NCBI RefSeq assembly: GCF_004664715.2
Contig: NC_051085.1
Location: 23,582,551 to 23,646,550 of the forward strand
Direction: 5' to 3'
DNA: 64,000 nucleotides
Origin: Peromyscus leucopus
Lineage: Eukaryota; Chordata; Mammalia; Rodentia; Cricetidae
Shown piece after piece: positions 45,721-57,736 of the stretch. Numbering within the stretch: position 1 is the first letter of the stretch; the number at the start of each line of letters is the position of its first letter. The notes beneath the pieces are model-generated. The model saw only the letters and a program-made list of their open reading frames with translations, did not search any database and was not told the DNA's origin. The translations under genes and the position numbers were made by a program.

Positions 45721-48700
45721 AGTGCCCTGGCTTTTGGCGTGGGGAGTCTTTCTCCTCTCTAGATTGTCGTTTTTTTTTTAAATTCTGCATACTTCTGCGA
45801 GCAGAAAAATAAGATCGTGGATGTGGTGGCGAAGTGTGAGTTTGGCTGAAAAAAAATAGGCAGGGATGGGGTTTCCGGGACCGGATCGGAAGTCGGAAGT
45901 GTTCCTTGAGCAGCTCGTGGCTTGTAAGTGGCTACACCACTGAAGAAAATGTCTCCTCCCCCATCAGCGATGAGTCAGGTTCAGTCCTGTGCAGACCAAG
46001 GAAGGGCGGATAATCCGTAGCTGCTGCGAGTTCTAGAGTCCAATGGCCTTGTCATGCCTGGAAGTCATTATTCCGTAAAACTCCCCCTTTCCTCTGGCTC
46101 TAACTTTTTTTTTTTAATCCCATCCCGAATAAAGAGTTAATCAGTCCTTCTAGAGGGATTAATCATCTTGCACTTAAATTCTCATGTTGCAAACATGTTG
46201 CACTTAAATTCAGATGTTGTAAACATCTGAACCGATTGGACATATATAAGGTGTGGTTGGACATATATAAGGTGTGGTATACTTACATAATTAAGTATAG
46301 AGTAAATTATTTGATTTGGAATAATCAGAGTTACCAGCATTATGAAGAATTTGCTTGGGAAACCTTCCCAACAAAAGACAGAGAAAATTTCTCAATTCAC
46401 AGATCTCTGTATGCTTTTCTTACTGTATTTTTCAAAATTCATTTAAGCAAAGAGTATTACCACATATTCTTAGCGGAGAGGATACCAGTTCCATTCCAAA
46501 GACAGTGTCTTACTCTTTGTGTATGAGACACAGGTATACATATAATGTACATAAATACCATGGCTGGCGTTCGTATCTCATGGTATTGACTTGCATTATC
46601 TTTAAGGGCTCTTAGGAACAGCTGGGCAGTTGTGGCACAAGCCTTTATATATACAGAGTGAGATCAAGTGCAGCCAAGGCTACACAGAGAAAAGGGGGGG
46701 GCTCTTAGAAATGGAAAATGGAAAAAAACCGAGAAACCCTAGATTAAATTTCGCCATGTTTGCACCCATACTTAGCAAATATCTCCGTGCTGATTTAACT
46801 CCTCTTTGGTTAATCATAATTGTCCCGACACCTTAGATAGCATGGTGCTAAGAGGTTCTTTAATTTGTGCTTCCTTGTTTTATACATCAAGGTACAATTA
46901 TTAGGAAGAAATTATTGTAGCTGTTTTAAGCCAAATAGCCCATGGTGTGGTGGTTTTATCTTAACTTTTTCTAAAATATTCCATTGATAGCCGTGCTTAT
47001 CTGCCACTTAGGCTGAAATAAAATGGATCACAGTGTAGTTTTTGTGCTTGTTATCTTAGATGACTAAAATTAATAGTATAGGTATGAGGCTCTCATGACA
47101 TTGAATTCTAATTTCTAGAATGGAGAATGGATGGGTAACAGTGTATCCAGGGAATTTTGCTGAGAAATACTGTTTATTGATTTAACTTTTAATTTTTACT
47201 GAAGAAAGCTTACAGTAGAGATGGGAAAACGTATAGTGAAATTTAAAGCCAAAATTTCTTTTTTTCTTTTTGGTTTTTTAAGACAAGGTTTCTCTGTGTA
47301 GCTCTGGCTGACCTAGAACTCTCTCTGTAGACCAGGCTGGCCTCGAACTCAAAGAGATCCACCTGCCTCTGCCTCCCAAGCTCTGGGATTAAAGGAATGC
47401 ACCACCACTGGCTAAAACTGAGATTTCTGGTAAAGAAGTTTTAATGAATTTTACTTATAACTGTTCCTTGAAATTGACTTAATATAATACATAACTCATG
47501 ACAGAAGCTAAATCTTGTTTTTTGTGAATTTAAGTAAGGCACAGTCATAAAATTGCTCATAAGGATAAATTGTAACATTAATGCCATTTTCCTTTCGTAG
47601 ATTTATAGTGCTTAAGTCACAGCAGAGCCGAATATGTTGAGACTTTTTTAAAATTTACTAACAAATATGCCTTCCTCTTTAGAACGAAGACCTAGTTTGC
47701 TTCGAAGATATCAAACCAGCGGCACATCATCATTATCTTGTGGTGCCAAAGAAGCATATTAGAAATTGCAAGGAACTAAACCGAGATCAAGTAGAAATGG
47801 GTAAGATGATAACAGTATGCTTTGTGGCTATATCACATTGAACTGTCTTTATATATGGCAGTGACAGTTAATAAGAAAATTATCAAGAAGAAACTAAGAG
47901 CTTTTCAAACATTCCTTTGTTTGTTTGTTTTTTGTTTTTAAGACAGTGTTTCTCTTTGTAACAGCTCTGGCTGTCCTGGAACTGGCTCTATACGATAGCC
48001 TGGCTTTGATCTCACAGAGATCCACTTGTCTCTGCCTCCCAAGTGCTAGGATTAAAGGCATGCACCACCATCGCCCTGTGAAACATTCTATTAAAAAAAT
48101 AAATAGACATATTAAAAATAAGCATTTTGGGGGTTGGGGATTTAGCTCAGCGGTAGAGCCCTTGCTAGAGGCCCTGGGTTTGATCCTCAGTTCCAAAAAA
48201 AAAAAAAAATGCATTTTGTTTTTTAAATAATTTATATATTTTTATTTTATGTCCTCTGGCATTTTGCCTTCATGAATGTCTGTGAGGGTGTCAGATCTTG
48301 GAGTTACAGACAGTTGTGAGCTGCCATGTGGCTGCTGGGAATTAAGCCTGGATCCTCTGGAAAGAGCAGTCAGTGCTCTTTAAACACTGAGCCATCCCTC
48401 AAGCCCTAGAAAATAAGTTTTAAGGAGCTGGAGAGGTAGCTCAGTAGTTAAGAGTGCTTCTTGTTCTTCCAGAGTGCTCAATTTGTTCCTAACATCCATG
48501 TTGGGTTGCTCACAATTGCCTGCAACTCCAGCTCCAGGGGATCTGACATTCTCTTCTGGCTTCTGTGGGCCCCTTCACACACGCAGCATATACACACAGG
48601 CATACACACATAAATAACAATAAATCTTTTTTTTAAAAAAAGAGAAGAAAGTGAGTTTCAAAATCATCAAATTAAGTGTCTACCAGGGAAAAGGGTGCTG

Positions 48701-51700
48701 AGGATATTGCTTTGTGTAAATAAAACACTGATTGGCCAGTAGCCAGGCAGGAAGTATTAGGCGGGACAAGCAGAGAGGAGAAGGCTGGGAAGTGGAAGGC
48801 TGAGGCAGGGGGCGCTGCCAGCCGCCACCACGAGAAGATGTTAAGATACGGGTAAGCCATGAGCCACGTGGCAACTTATAGATGAATAGAAATGGGTTGA
48901 TTTAAGATATAAGAACAGTTAGTAAGAAGCCTGCCACGGCCATACAGTTTATAAGCGATATAAGTCTCTGTGTTTACTTGGTTGGGTCTGAGCAGCCGCG
49001 GGACTGGTGGGTGAGAGAGATTTGTCCTGACTGTGGGCCAGGCAGGACTGGAGAAAACTCTAGCTACAAAAGGGAGCTGAAGAGATGGCTCAGAGGTTAA
49101 GAACACTTTCTGCTCTTCTAGAGGACCTGGGTTTGGTTTCCAGCACCTACATGGCAGCTTACAACTATCTATAACTCTAGTTTCACCGGATCCGACGCCT
49201 ATTCTGACCTATGTGGACTGTCACATGGTGCACAGATATACACATACATTAAAAAATAAAAGTAATTAATTAAAAAATATCAGAAAGAGACAAGCAAAGA
49301 CAAAATAAATATCCAAAAGGAAGTAAAGTTTTAATGAGCTTACTGTATCCCATAATATAATATAATTTCTTTCTTGTCTTACAGTTGAGAGCATGGTAGC
49401 TGTTGGTAAAGCCATTCTTGAGAGGAATAATTTCACCGACTTTACAGATGTGAGGTAAGTATGCTTTGCGTAGAAACCAACATTAGTTATTAATTTTTAT
49501 GAAATTTGTTTTCCACGAAATAGGAAGTAGCAGTGGTAGAGTTTATACTTCAGATGTAGTATTCCTGGAAGTGAGAATGTAGTTCATTGAAGTATAAACT
49601 TAATAAACCTTCTGTTTATGCCTCAATATCTTCTGAAAACCTTGACTTGTACTATGGACAGACAAATGTATCTAAACAATAAATAGGTAAAATAGAAGTC
49701 CCCTTTTTGTTGTTCTATATCTTAATTCCTTTAAAATTGGGTAACGAGAATTTACTTATGCAAACTTACATGGTTTAAAAATTCATTGTTGGGCTGGCTG
49801 CTGGTGGAGCATGCCTTTAATCCCTTTAATGCACTCAGGAGGCGTGGGCAGGTGAATCTTGAATCGAGTCCAGCCTGGTTTACAGAGCAAGTTCTAGGAC
49901 ATCTAGGGCTCCATAGAGAAACCCTGTCTTGAAAACCAAAAGAACAAAACAAAACAAGAAGATGATTCTGTAGGTAACAGTGCTTGCAGTACAACCCTAA
50001 GGACCTGGGGTTGAGTCTCAAAATTCGAGTAGAAACCCAGCATGGCTGTAAGCTTACCTGTAGTTCCAATAGGTTAGGAGCAGAGACAGGAGGATTTCTG
50101 GGGCTTGCTGGCTGCCAGTCTGTCTCCAAGACTCAGAAGAAAGGTCCTGTCTCAAGATAGATGATAGACCAGGGCACCCAATGTCATTTAATGGAGATGC
50201 ATGAGTATACATACCGGCCACACATGTACAAACACAACATTATTAGGCTTCTAGCGTGAAATTAACTTGAGTTCACTGCTTACTGAACTGAACTCTAGCA
50301 TTTAACAAAGTTTGAGGAAACACCCATAACATTTAATTGATTTTTAAGAGTTTAAATGTTTTCTATTTAAAAGAATAATCTTATAAATGTTTTATAAGGC
50401 AAGACATTATTGAATTATTAACAAATAGTCTAAATTCTTTTAGTATTTAACAAACTTATCTGATGACAAGAAGCTTTTTGATTTTTTTTTTTTTTTTTTG
50501 GTGATGATCAGATTGCTCTTACTACAGGAATGTTGGTAACTGAGTATTTTGTTCGAGGTGAAAGCCTGCCATCTACTGGCTATGTCTTAAAGTAAAGGTC
50601 CACTACCTGAATGTCTAGTACATTTGCTTTGAGATTCATTACAGGAGCATGTCTTTGCAGAAGTAAGCTTCTTATGCTAAGTACCGAAGTGACTGGTGAT
50701 AATGCAACTCCCACTTTCTAGGGGATGTATGAGGCTTTCTTTGATAAATGGTGTGTATTGTCTATGAACTTCAACATGAGGGACTTGGGGAATACTCAAG
50801 AGCATAAAGAAAACAAAAATGATCTGTGAATGGTAATTTGCTCACCTTTGGATAGTTTTAATCTTATGTGATTTACAAGTAATTTAAAACTACTCGAAAG
50901 TGATTTGTCAATAACCTCTTCTGTTTCAGAATGGGTTTCCATATGCCACCATTCTGTTCCATTTCTCATCTGCACCTTCATGTCATAGCACCAGTGAAAC
51001 AGTTTGGCTTCTTATCAAAATTGATTTACAAACCAAATTCTTACTGGTTTGTCACAGTAAGTAATACAATCAAATACTGTTATACCAGCAGCATACCAAC
51101 ATATTTGAAGTGGTTGTTCTTTTTTTTTTTTTCGTGATAGCACTAACTAGACACACAGAGTTCTGTTTGGCTTGAACACTTATTTGAACAAACAGACATA
51201 TCCAAAAATGTATACACTTATTTATTTATTTTGCATTGATGAATGTTGAACCAGGGTCGTCTTACGCTACTAGGCAGGATTTTCTTCTGTTGCTATATCT
51301 CAAACCCCCCACACCCCGATTTTGAGACAGGGTTTTGTGTGTCATCCAGATGGGCCTTGAAATTGGAATCCTCCTACCACAGTCTTCTAAGGATCTGGTA
51401 CTGCGAGCTCATGCTACAATTCCTACTTCCAAGTAATATTTTTAATTTGAGGGAAATTTCTGGGCAATCTAATTCTATAAGATGAAAAACAGGAAATATA
51501 TAGCAAAGCAGAGCTTTAAGAATTCAGATCTGGTTATAAATGCAGGCTTTTCTCACTTGAAAGATCATATACAGATTTTTTTAAAAAGCTCATATTCTTT
51601 TTGCTCTGTGGTACTGGGGGACTGAGTGCAGTTCAGTATTTTCATATTTCCTCTGCTGGTACATACATGCAGTCTTCTTCCTATCACACCCCTACCATAG

Positions 51701-52292
51701 TGGTCTGCTTATTGTCATCAAAGAAGCAACAGTAACACATCATCACTATCCAAAGTCCTTAGCGTACTTTGGGTTCCACTCTTACTGCTGTACTTTCTGT
51801 AGGTTTTGACAAATGTATGACATGTATCCATAATTGTAGGTTCACACAGAATAGTTTTACTTCCTTAAAAATCCTCTTTGCTTTGTGTCTTAGTTAGGAT
51901 CTTATTACTGTGAAGAGACACCATGACCACAGCAACTCTTATAAAGGAAAACATTGAATTGTTGGGGGCTTACAGTTCAGAGGTCCATTGTCATCATGGT
52001 GGGAAGTATGGCAGAGTGCAGGCAGATGGTACAGGAGGGGTAGCTCAGAGTCCTACATCTGGATCTGCAGACAGCAGGGACATACAGTGAGCCACTAGGC
52101 CTGGCTTGAGCTTTTGAAACCCCCACCCAGTGACACACTTCCTCCAACAAGGCCACACACCTCCAATAATGTCACTCCCTATGAGTCTATGGGGGACATT
52201 TTCATCCAGGCCACCACACTTTGCCTCTCCGTTTTATCCTTCCTTCTTAGCTACCACCGATCTTTTTAATGTTTCCAAATTATTCCTCTTCA

Positions 52293-52346
<54 letters not shown>

Positions 52347-52962
52347 TCTCCCTCTCCCTCTCCCCCTCCCCCTCCCCCTCCCCCTCCCCCTCTCCCTCTC
52401 TCTCCCTCCCTTCCTCCCTCCTTCCCTCCCTCCCTCCCTCCCCCGACTTTTTGAGACAGACTCTCACTATGTAGCTCTGGCTGTCCTGGAATTTAGCCCA
52501 GGCTGGCACTGAACTCACAGAGATCTGCATGCTTCTGCCTCCCGAGTGTTGGGATTACAGCATGTGTTACTACTTTGAGGCTTCAGAATTGCTTATAATT
52601 GGAATCTCACAGGATATAACCTTTTCAGATTGACTTATTTCATTTGGTAATATGTACTTGTTTCTTATGTATCTCATTTAAGAAATCTTCAATATTGCAT
52701 GTATTTTTCTTGTAGAAACTTCTTAATATTTAATTTAGCCTGTTTTTATAGAGTTCTTTTACTATATATTATAAAAGTATTGTATTTTTTTTGTAAGTTA
52801 CTTTTTAAGAACAAAATGTGTAGTTCTTTGCTCTTTGATGTCACAAGGACATAGTTACCTAATAGAGGCAGTAGTAACTAGAAAGAACCATATGTTCATG
52901 TTTGTTCTTTTTTCTTCTTATTGTTACAGGTTGATCATTTGCTTGAAACACTAAGAAAGTAA
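45333..52962 (+). CDS. Hint3: HINT3, histidine triad nucleotide-binding protein 3 (spliced span)
   Basis: Five exons (45333-45527, 47683-47800, 49385-49454, 50930-51056, 52930-52962) join in frame to a 180-residue protein, close to the 182 of human HINT3. HINT3 is a histidine-triad hydrolase acting on nucleoside phosphoramidates and acyl-adenylates. Residues about 1-45 form a low-complexity N-terminus. The HIT domain starts at [12 protein letters not shown] (a C-x-x-C pair), continues with [12 protein letters not shown] in exon 2, and ends with the triad SHLHLHV at residues 140-146 (His141, His143, His145). All three triad histidines are present, so the enzyme should be active. The start ATG at 45333 sits in a good Kozak context (gccgccATGG) and matches the family length. 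Confidence 0.96.
45721..47261. other. HINT3 intron 1 with short tandem repeats
   Basis: Two imperfect 30-bp units ('gcacttaaatt...ttgtaaacat') lie at 46170-46229. Two exact 21-bp units ('ttggacatatataaggtgtgg') lie at 46236-46277. A small B1 scrap occurs at 46620-46695. Nothing else is recognised. Confidence 0.6.
47262..47416 (-). mobile_element. B1 SINE (antisense)
   Basis: 'tttttaagacaaggtttctctgtgtagctctggctgacc ... gggattaaaggaatgcaccacc' in HINT3 intron 1. Confidence 0.88.
47683..47800 (+). CDS. Hint3: HINT3 exon 2
   Basis: Acceptor ctctttag, donor gtaaga; 39 codons plus one base (phase 1). It encodes [20 protein letters not shown] and [19 protein letters not shown], the substrate-pocket strands of the HIT fold. 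Confidence 0.95.
47915..48085 (-). mobile_element. B1 SINE (antisense)
   Basis: 'gacagtgtttctctttgtaacagctctggctgtcctgg ... caagtgctaggattaaaggcatgcaccacc'. Confidence 0.88.
48129..48208 (+). mobile_element. ID SINE
   Basis: 'gggggttggggatttagctcagcggtagagcccttgc' with a deletion of a few bases before 'aggccctgggttt', and an A-tail. Confidence 0.9.
48225..48415 (-). mobile_element. B2 SINE (antisense)
   Basis: It ends 'gtcagtgctctttaaacactgagccatccctcaagcc', the reverse complement of a B2 head. Confidence 0.85.
48425..48650 (+). mobile_element. B2 SINE
   Basis: 'ggagctggagaggtagctcagtagttaagagtgcttc' with an A-rich tail near 48640. Confidence 0.85.
48690..49068 (+). mobile_element. Cricetid mys-like LTR (sense)
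   Basis: 'aataaaacactgattggccagtagccaggcaggaagt ... gaagcctgccacggccatacagtttataagcg ... ttgtcctgactgtgggccaggcagg ... actctagctaca' is nearly the reverse complement of 59857-60240. It lies in HINT3 intron 2 and is truncated at the left. Confidence 0.75.
49072..49285 (+). mobile_element. B2 SINE
   Basis: 'gggagctgaagagatggctcagaggttaagaac', ending in A/T-rich sequence. It abuts the LTR. Confidence 0.85.
49385..49454 (+). CDS. Hint3: HINT3 exon 3
   Basis: Acceptor cttacag, donor gtaagt. It completes a valine codon and encodes [19 protein letters not shown] and TDV, ending two bases into an arginine codon. Confidence 0.94.
49790..49965 (+). mobile_element. B1 SINE
   Basis: 'gggctggctgctggtggagcatgcctttaatccc ... 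gaaaccctgtcttgaaaacc', with a (AAAAC)n tail. Confidence 0.85.
49970..50235 (+). mobile_element. B4-type SINE
   Basis: A B3-like head ('tctgtaggtaacagtgcttgc') is followed by a B1-like part ('cagcatggctgtaagcttacctgtag') and the typical tail 'atagaccagggcacccaatgtc'. Confidence 0.6.
50236..50929. other. HINT3 intron 3, nothing recognised
   Basis: AT-rich with a T-run at 50483-50500; no repeat or exon recognised. Confidence 0.45.
50930..51056 (+). CDS. Hint3: HINT3 exon 4 with the HIT motif
   Basis: Acceptor ctgtttcag, donor gtaagt. It encodes [20 protein letters not shown] and then the C-terminal segment to SYWFVT. The histidine triad codons lie at 50967-50981. Confidence 0.96.
51300..51430 (-). 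mobile_element. Diverged B1-like SINE (antisense)
   Basis: 'ttgagacagggttttgtgtgtcatccagatgggccttgaaattgg' is a poor antisense B1. Confidence 0.45.
51890..52228 (+). mobile_element. Rodent 'ttgctgtgaagagacaccatgacc' repeat, copy 2
   Basis: 'gtcttagttaggatcttattactgtgaagagacaccatgaccacagcaactc ... cacacttcctccaacaaggcc ... cctatgagtctatggggg'. It lies in HINT3 intron 4, sense to the gene. Confidence 0.75.
52297..52441. repeat. (TC)n/(CCCT)n polypyrimidine tract
   Basis: About 145 bases of pure pyrimidine on the + strand in HINT3 intron 4; the Ser/Pro frames across it are artefacts. Confidence 0.95.
52445..52570 (-). mobile_element. B1 SINE (antisense)
   Basis: 'tttgagacagactctcactatgtagctctggctgtcctgg ... 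ccgagtgttgggattacagcatg', preceded by the pyrimidine tract. Confidence 0.85.
52930..52962 (+). CDS. Hint3: HINT3 exon 5 (last)
   Basis: Acceptor ttgttacag. It encodes [10 protein letters not shown] followed by TAA at 52960-52962, matching the C-terminus of the family. Confidence 0.94.
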   Translation, partial: VDHLLETLRK

Positions 52963-53476
52963 AAATGCAAACCATGGACAAGTTCCTTAACCTACAGTTA
53001 AGCTACAGTTTTGCTCTCTTTGGAGTCTAACTGCACTCTGAAGGTTTGCTGCTATACACAGCACTACAACTGAAGAGCCTTACAGTTTCCTTGAATGTCT
53101 GTTTTTCAGATCTGTAATACAGTTGAGTACTGAGTCACTGATTTCTTTGTTTTGATGCTTACCTATGTAAGGTTTTACACTTGAGATACTGTAACTAAAT
53201 GTTTGTTTAGCACAAATCCTGCTAATCAAGATGCATTGTATATTTTTCAAAGTTCAGGTTTCATTTGTTAGTAGTCTTAATAATAATTTATGATGAGTAA
53301 ATTGGCATAGAAAATTGAAACCTTTTTACAGTGAAGGAGAAGAAATTAGAAATCTTACGATAGTTTTATAGTCTTACACATACATTTTCAAAGTAAAGAA
53401 TACCATGCTACCAATATTCTGATTTGATTATAGAAACATTTATATATGTGTCACTTTTTATTGGTTTCAGACACAC

Positions 53477-53513
<37 letters not shown>

Positions 53514-54100
53514 ATATAATACATTAGTTTCCGTTAGCTATAGGGAAGATATCCTCTGAGTCTCTCAGTGAGTACCTGAAACCCAGGATAATACCAAACT
53601 ATAATGTATCCTGTGCTTTTTCTTTATGTGTATACCTTAGACAAATAGTTTATAACAGGCATAGTAAGAGATTAATGACAATACTAATAAAGCAGTTATA
53701 AAAAGGTACAATTAAAATACTGCTAATGTTCTTGGTTGTGCATTGTTGTTATATTAAGTTGAATACAACTACTATGATGCTGTGACAGTTGATTTGATTA
53801 CTCTAAGTGGGTAATGCATACAGACAGTGTGGATGATTTGTATCACAGGTGAGATAGAGTGGAATGGTGTGAAATTTCATTTTTCTGTTCAGAATTGAAT
53901 ACGATTTAAGATGTATGAATTGTTTATTTCTGGCCCTTCGTCTGATATTGTGGGTTAGTCATAGATAACTGAAACTGTAAGAGCCAGGTCATAGATGGTG
54001 AAACTTTAGATAAGAGGGAACTACTTTCATGTAATTTTAAATGAATATAGTAACCAGCAACATGGTTATCTTAATAAAATTTATGTGTAATTTTATCTGT
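52963..54100 (+). other. Hint3: HINT3 3' untranslated region
   Basis: The sequence after the stop is AT-rich and includes a (CA)n tract at 53478-53512. AATAAA signals occur at 53686-53691 and 54073-54078. The true end is not determined by sequence and could lie further on. Confidence 0.5.
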
Positions 54101-55572
54101 CAGGAGATAAGGAAGAAACACAAATTAGTAATATACGAAAACTGACAGAAACTGTTGTCATAAGGTATGCTTTTGTATCAAAGGAAAATGAAAGTAATTA
54201 GTGGTTAGATTCAGTCTTATTATGAAAAAAGACTTGGTTTGAAAGAAGAGACATAAATAGGGAGTTTATCTTGCTAAAATAGTGCTAATATTATTGGTAT
54301 ATTATTTAGTGAAGAGTGTTTATTGAGAGTTGTCCTTTGGCTGTGTCTACAGACACAGTAGTGACTGAAGGTAGATGAGGGCTTGAAAGATGATTCCACA
54401 TTGTTCCAGTGTCTAGTAGTGTTATGTATGCAGCAGGAAAGGGACATGAAGACTAATGCATTGTAGAAATCAGCTAAGATTTCTAGTTTATTGTTTCGGC
54501 ATGATGTTAAGTGATTTTAAGTAACCAACTATTTGTTACAAGCTTGATTACAATATCTGTAGTCTGGTGTTGTCTATTTTGATTAAAATTCATTAATTCA
54601 GCAAATATTTTTTAATATTTAATAAGTGCCAAACATGATTGGCATCCAGAACTAAAGACATGATAGAGGTCATTTGCCAATGCTACGGGGTGAGGCAAAA
54701 ATAATTTATTTGTTTTAATGTGTTAAGTGTGATCATGTCCAGAGAAGAGGTCTTGAAAGTGAGACCACTACTGAGAATAGGTAGTAGGGAGCCAATACCT
54801 AAATTCAAGACTCAGTGTTAGGCAGGCAAACTGTGGTGGAAAGCTGAGAACCTTGACGTCTGTTTCCACTGTTAATCTATACAGATGTTTGAGTTTCAGA
54901 TTATTCACTAAGGGTGGAAAAAGGAATTTGCATGTAGAGGCTATGGGCACTCAAAATTAGATTTCTAGGTTTTACAGCACGGCCTTGTATAATAAATTTC
55001 TGATCATTTACATAGCTAACAATCACAATGTTTTCTATACAGCAGAGCTATGACACACACACTTCAGGAGAGGTGCAACCTTTGAATGTTTCACTCTGAA
55101 CTTGTAGTGATGTAATTGACCACATGATGATAGTACTTGAAAGGTGGTCAAGGGATTTTTCAAATGCCTTTAGGGACCTTTAAAAATGTAATTAGTAGGT
55201 TGATTGCGTTTGTATAGATTTATCTCCTCTCATGGGGGGAGGGCGGCAGAGTGGGTAAAGGTGCTTACTGCCCGATAGTGAAACATCCTGAAAACCTGTG
55301 TTTGATCTCTGAATTTATGTGAAGGTGGAAAAGAAAAGAAAGGAGCCTCCAAAGTTGTCCTCTGACCTGGATTTCCCCATCCATTATAAATGCACTGATG
55401 ATAACAAAATTGAAAAATAAAATCCTTGAAAGAACATTTTTAATGTATACTTTGTTTACTTATAAAGATGAATAATCAAATTACAGTTAATATCCACTTA
55501 GCCTTTTTGGTAGCATTTGGCTACTTGTTACCTACCCACAACATCAATTCAAAGCCAAGCTAATTAATAATG
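54101..55572. other. Intergenic or distal HINT3 UTR, nothing recognised
   Basis: AT-rich, no gene recognised. AATAAA at about 55418-55423 could be a distal HINT3 signal. Confidence 0.4.
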
Positions 55573-55950
55573 TGTCTTAGTCACTGTTCTATTGCTGTGA
55601 AGAGACACCATGACCAAGGCAACTCTTATAAGAGAAAACATTTAATTGGGGCTTGCATACAGTTTCGTAGGTTTAGTCTGTTATCAGCATGGTGGCATGC
55701 AGGCAGCTCAGGAATAGTATCTGGGAGCTGCATCCTCATCTGTAGACAGAGAGGCACTGGGCCTGCCATGGGTTTTTTGAAACCTCTAAGTCCACTCCCA
55801 GTGACACACTTTCTCCAACAAGGTCACATCTACTCATCAAGGCCACACCTAATCCTTCTAATTCTTCTCAAACAGTTCCATTCCCTGGTGACTAAGCATG
55901 CAAATATATGAGCCTATGGGGTCCATTCTTATTCAAACCACCACATAACT
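55573..55950 (+). mobile_element. Rodent 'ttgctgtgaagagacaccatgacc' repeat, copy 3
   Basis: 'gtcttagtcactgttctattgctgtgaagagacaccatgacc ... gactaagcatgcaaatatatgagcctatgggg...caaaccacca'. Confidence 0.8.
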
Positions 55951-56228
55951 TGTCTTTAAAATGTTTAAAATGTTGTATTGAAGACATTATTTATGCATGT
56001 GATACTGATGTGTAATAAAATTATTATGATAAAGTAACTAGAAGAAAATGAAAATAAAAATGAAGAAGTAATATGTCAAATTTTCCTTCTCTGCAATTTT
56101 AAGTATTACTGAAATTCAGAATTCAACTCAAAGATGTTTAATAAATTGGCTGAACTGTATAAAAAGTTTTATCATTGCAGATGGAGACACACCTTTTCTT
56201 TCATATAAAGAATCAAAGATCAAGAACT

Positions 56229-56580
56229 ATCTTAGTTATTCTATTGCTGTGAAGAGACACAGTGACCAAAGGAGCTCTTATAAAGGCAAACATTTAACTG
56301 GGGGCTTGCTTACAGTTTTAGAGGGTTAGTCCATGGTCGTCATGGCAGGAACCAGACTCGAGGGTGCTGGAGCAGTAGCTGAGAGCTTTACATCCTGATC
56401 TTCAGGTAGCAGGCAGAGAGGGGGACACACTGAGGCTAGTCCAATGACATACCTCCAAAAAGGCCATACCTCCTCCAATAAGGCCACACCTCCTAATTTT
56501 TCCTAAACAGTACTACTAACTAGAGACCAAGCATTCAAACATAAGCCTATGGAGTCTATTCTCATTCAAACCACCACAAT
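56229..56580 (+). mobile_element. Rodent 'ttgctgtgaagagacaccatgacc' repeat, copy 4
   Basis: 'tcttagttattctattgctgtgaagagacacagtgacc ... aaccaccac', only about 280 bp after copy 3 and in the same orientation. Confidence 0.8.
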
Positions 56581-56679
56581 AAGCTTATGATGGAGAATTT
56601 TAAATACTGCAAATTATGCAAGAGCAATTTAAAGGTGCTGTAAGTCAACTTGGAGCACCACAGTTAAATGCCAAACAAG

Positions 56680-56965
56680 CAACTGAGATTTATTTTTTAC
56701 AGTTCTGCAATTTAGAAATCTTAAGGTTGGGTGCCCGCACAACCGAGTCCTGATGAGAGCCCTCTTCCTGGCTGACTTATGGCCGCCTTCTCCTTATGCT
56801 CTTGCAGGGTAGAGAGAGACACAGAGGAATCTCTCTGGCATCTTTTCCTTTAAAGGCGTCAATGCCATGTGAGTCCCTCAGGATCTCACTCCAACCTAAC
56901 TGATATTCACAAGTCTATAATACCACCAGCGAGTTAGGTACAGGCACCTAGCTATATGAAACAGA
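56680..56965 (+). mobile_element. Old mammalian repeat
   Basis: 'gagatttattttttacagttctgcaatttagaaatc ... cttcctggctgacttatggccgccttctcc' resembles a mammal-wide repeat that starts like 'aacagaaatttattttctcacagttctggaggc'; I do not name the family. Confidence 0.45.
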
Positions 56966-57547
56966 GGGGCACAATTCAGCCTTTGCTGCAAAGAATGTGA
57001 ACAAATTTATTTAAGACCTCCGTTTAGATGATGACAACGAGGAAGAGATGGAGTCTAATATGTCTGCCTCTGTCTGCTCCCTGGGCGCATCCTCTCCTTC
57101 AATAATCCCCTCTCATGTTGTCAGCTGAGTGTAAAGGACTCCCAGAACCTACCTTCAACATTAATCCTGATCCTCTACTTTGGAACCTGAGCTTTTTTAA
57201 ATTGAATACTAAAATTTTAATCAGAGATAATGTAACTGTTAAAAGTGTTACACCCCCCCCCCAGTTTGTCCTATGTATACTTGGAGTGGGGGTTGAGTGT
57301 GGTGATATTTTATTTGTGCTGAAATGTGATATTTTATTTGTATGTTAATAAATAAATAAATAAAAAGAATCAGCTCCTCACTGATTAGCTAGTTAAAACT
57401 TCACAAATAAAAATGGAGCTCTGTTCATTAATCATGCATTAATTAAACCATTGCATCTGTTTCCTATCCTCAATCCTTTCTTTTGTTTTCCCTATCTTTG
57501 CCGTTCACAACTGCAGTCTTTCAGTGCTCAAATTCAGTGTTGGACTC
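56966..57547. other. Intergenic; simple repeats
   Basis: A C-run at 57253-57262 and (AATA)n at 57344-57364; nothing else recognised. Confidence 0.45.
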
Positions 57548-57736
57548 ACTGTAGACTCTTTTTTTTTTTTTTTTTTTTTGAGACAGGGTTTCTCTGTGTA
57601 GCTTTGCGCCTTTCCTGGAACTCACTTGGTAGCCCTGGCTGGCCTTGAACTCACAGAGATCCACCTGCCTCTGCCTCCTAAGTGCTGGGATCAAAGGTGT
57701 GTGCCACCACCACCTGGCCACATTGTAGACTCTTTT
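57548..57736 (-). mobile_element. B1 SINE (antisense) with TSD
   Basis: The B1 'gagacagggtttctctgtgtagctttgcgcctttcctgg ... aggtgtgtgccaccacc' is flanked by CACTGTAGACTCTTTTT (from 57548) and CATTGTAGACTCTTTTT (from 57720), a 17-bp duplication with one mismatch. Confidence 0.92.

Noticed and set aside
52130..52530. Ser/Leu/Pro or Arg/Glu-rich frames
   Set aside because: They are translations of the TC/CCCT tract in Hint3 intron 4.
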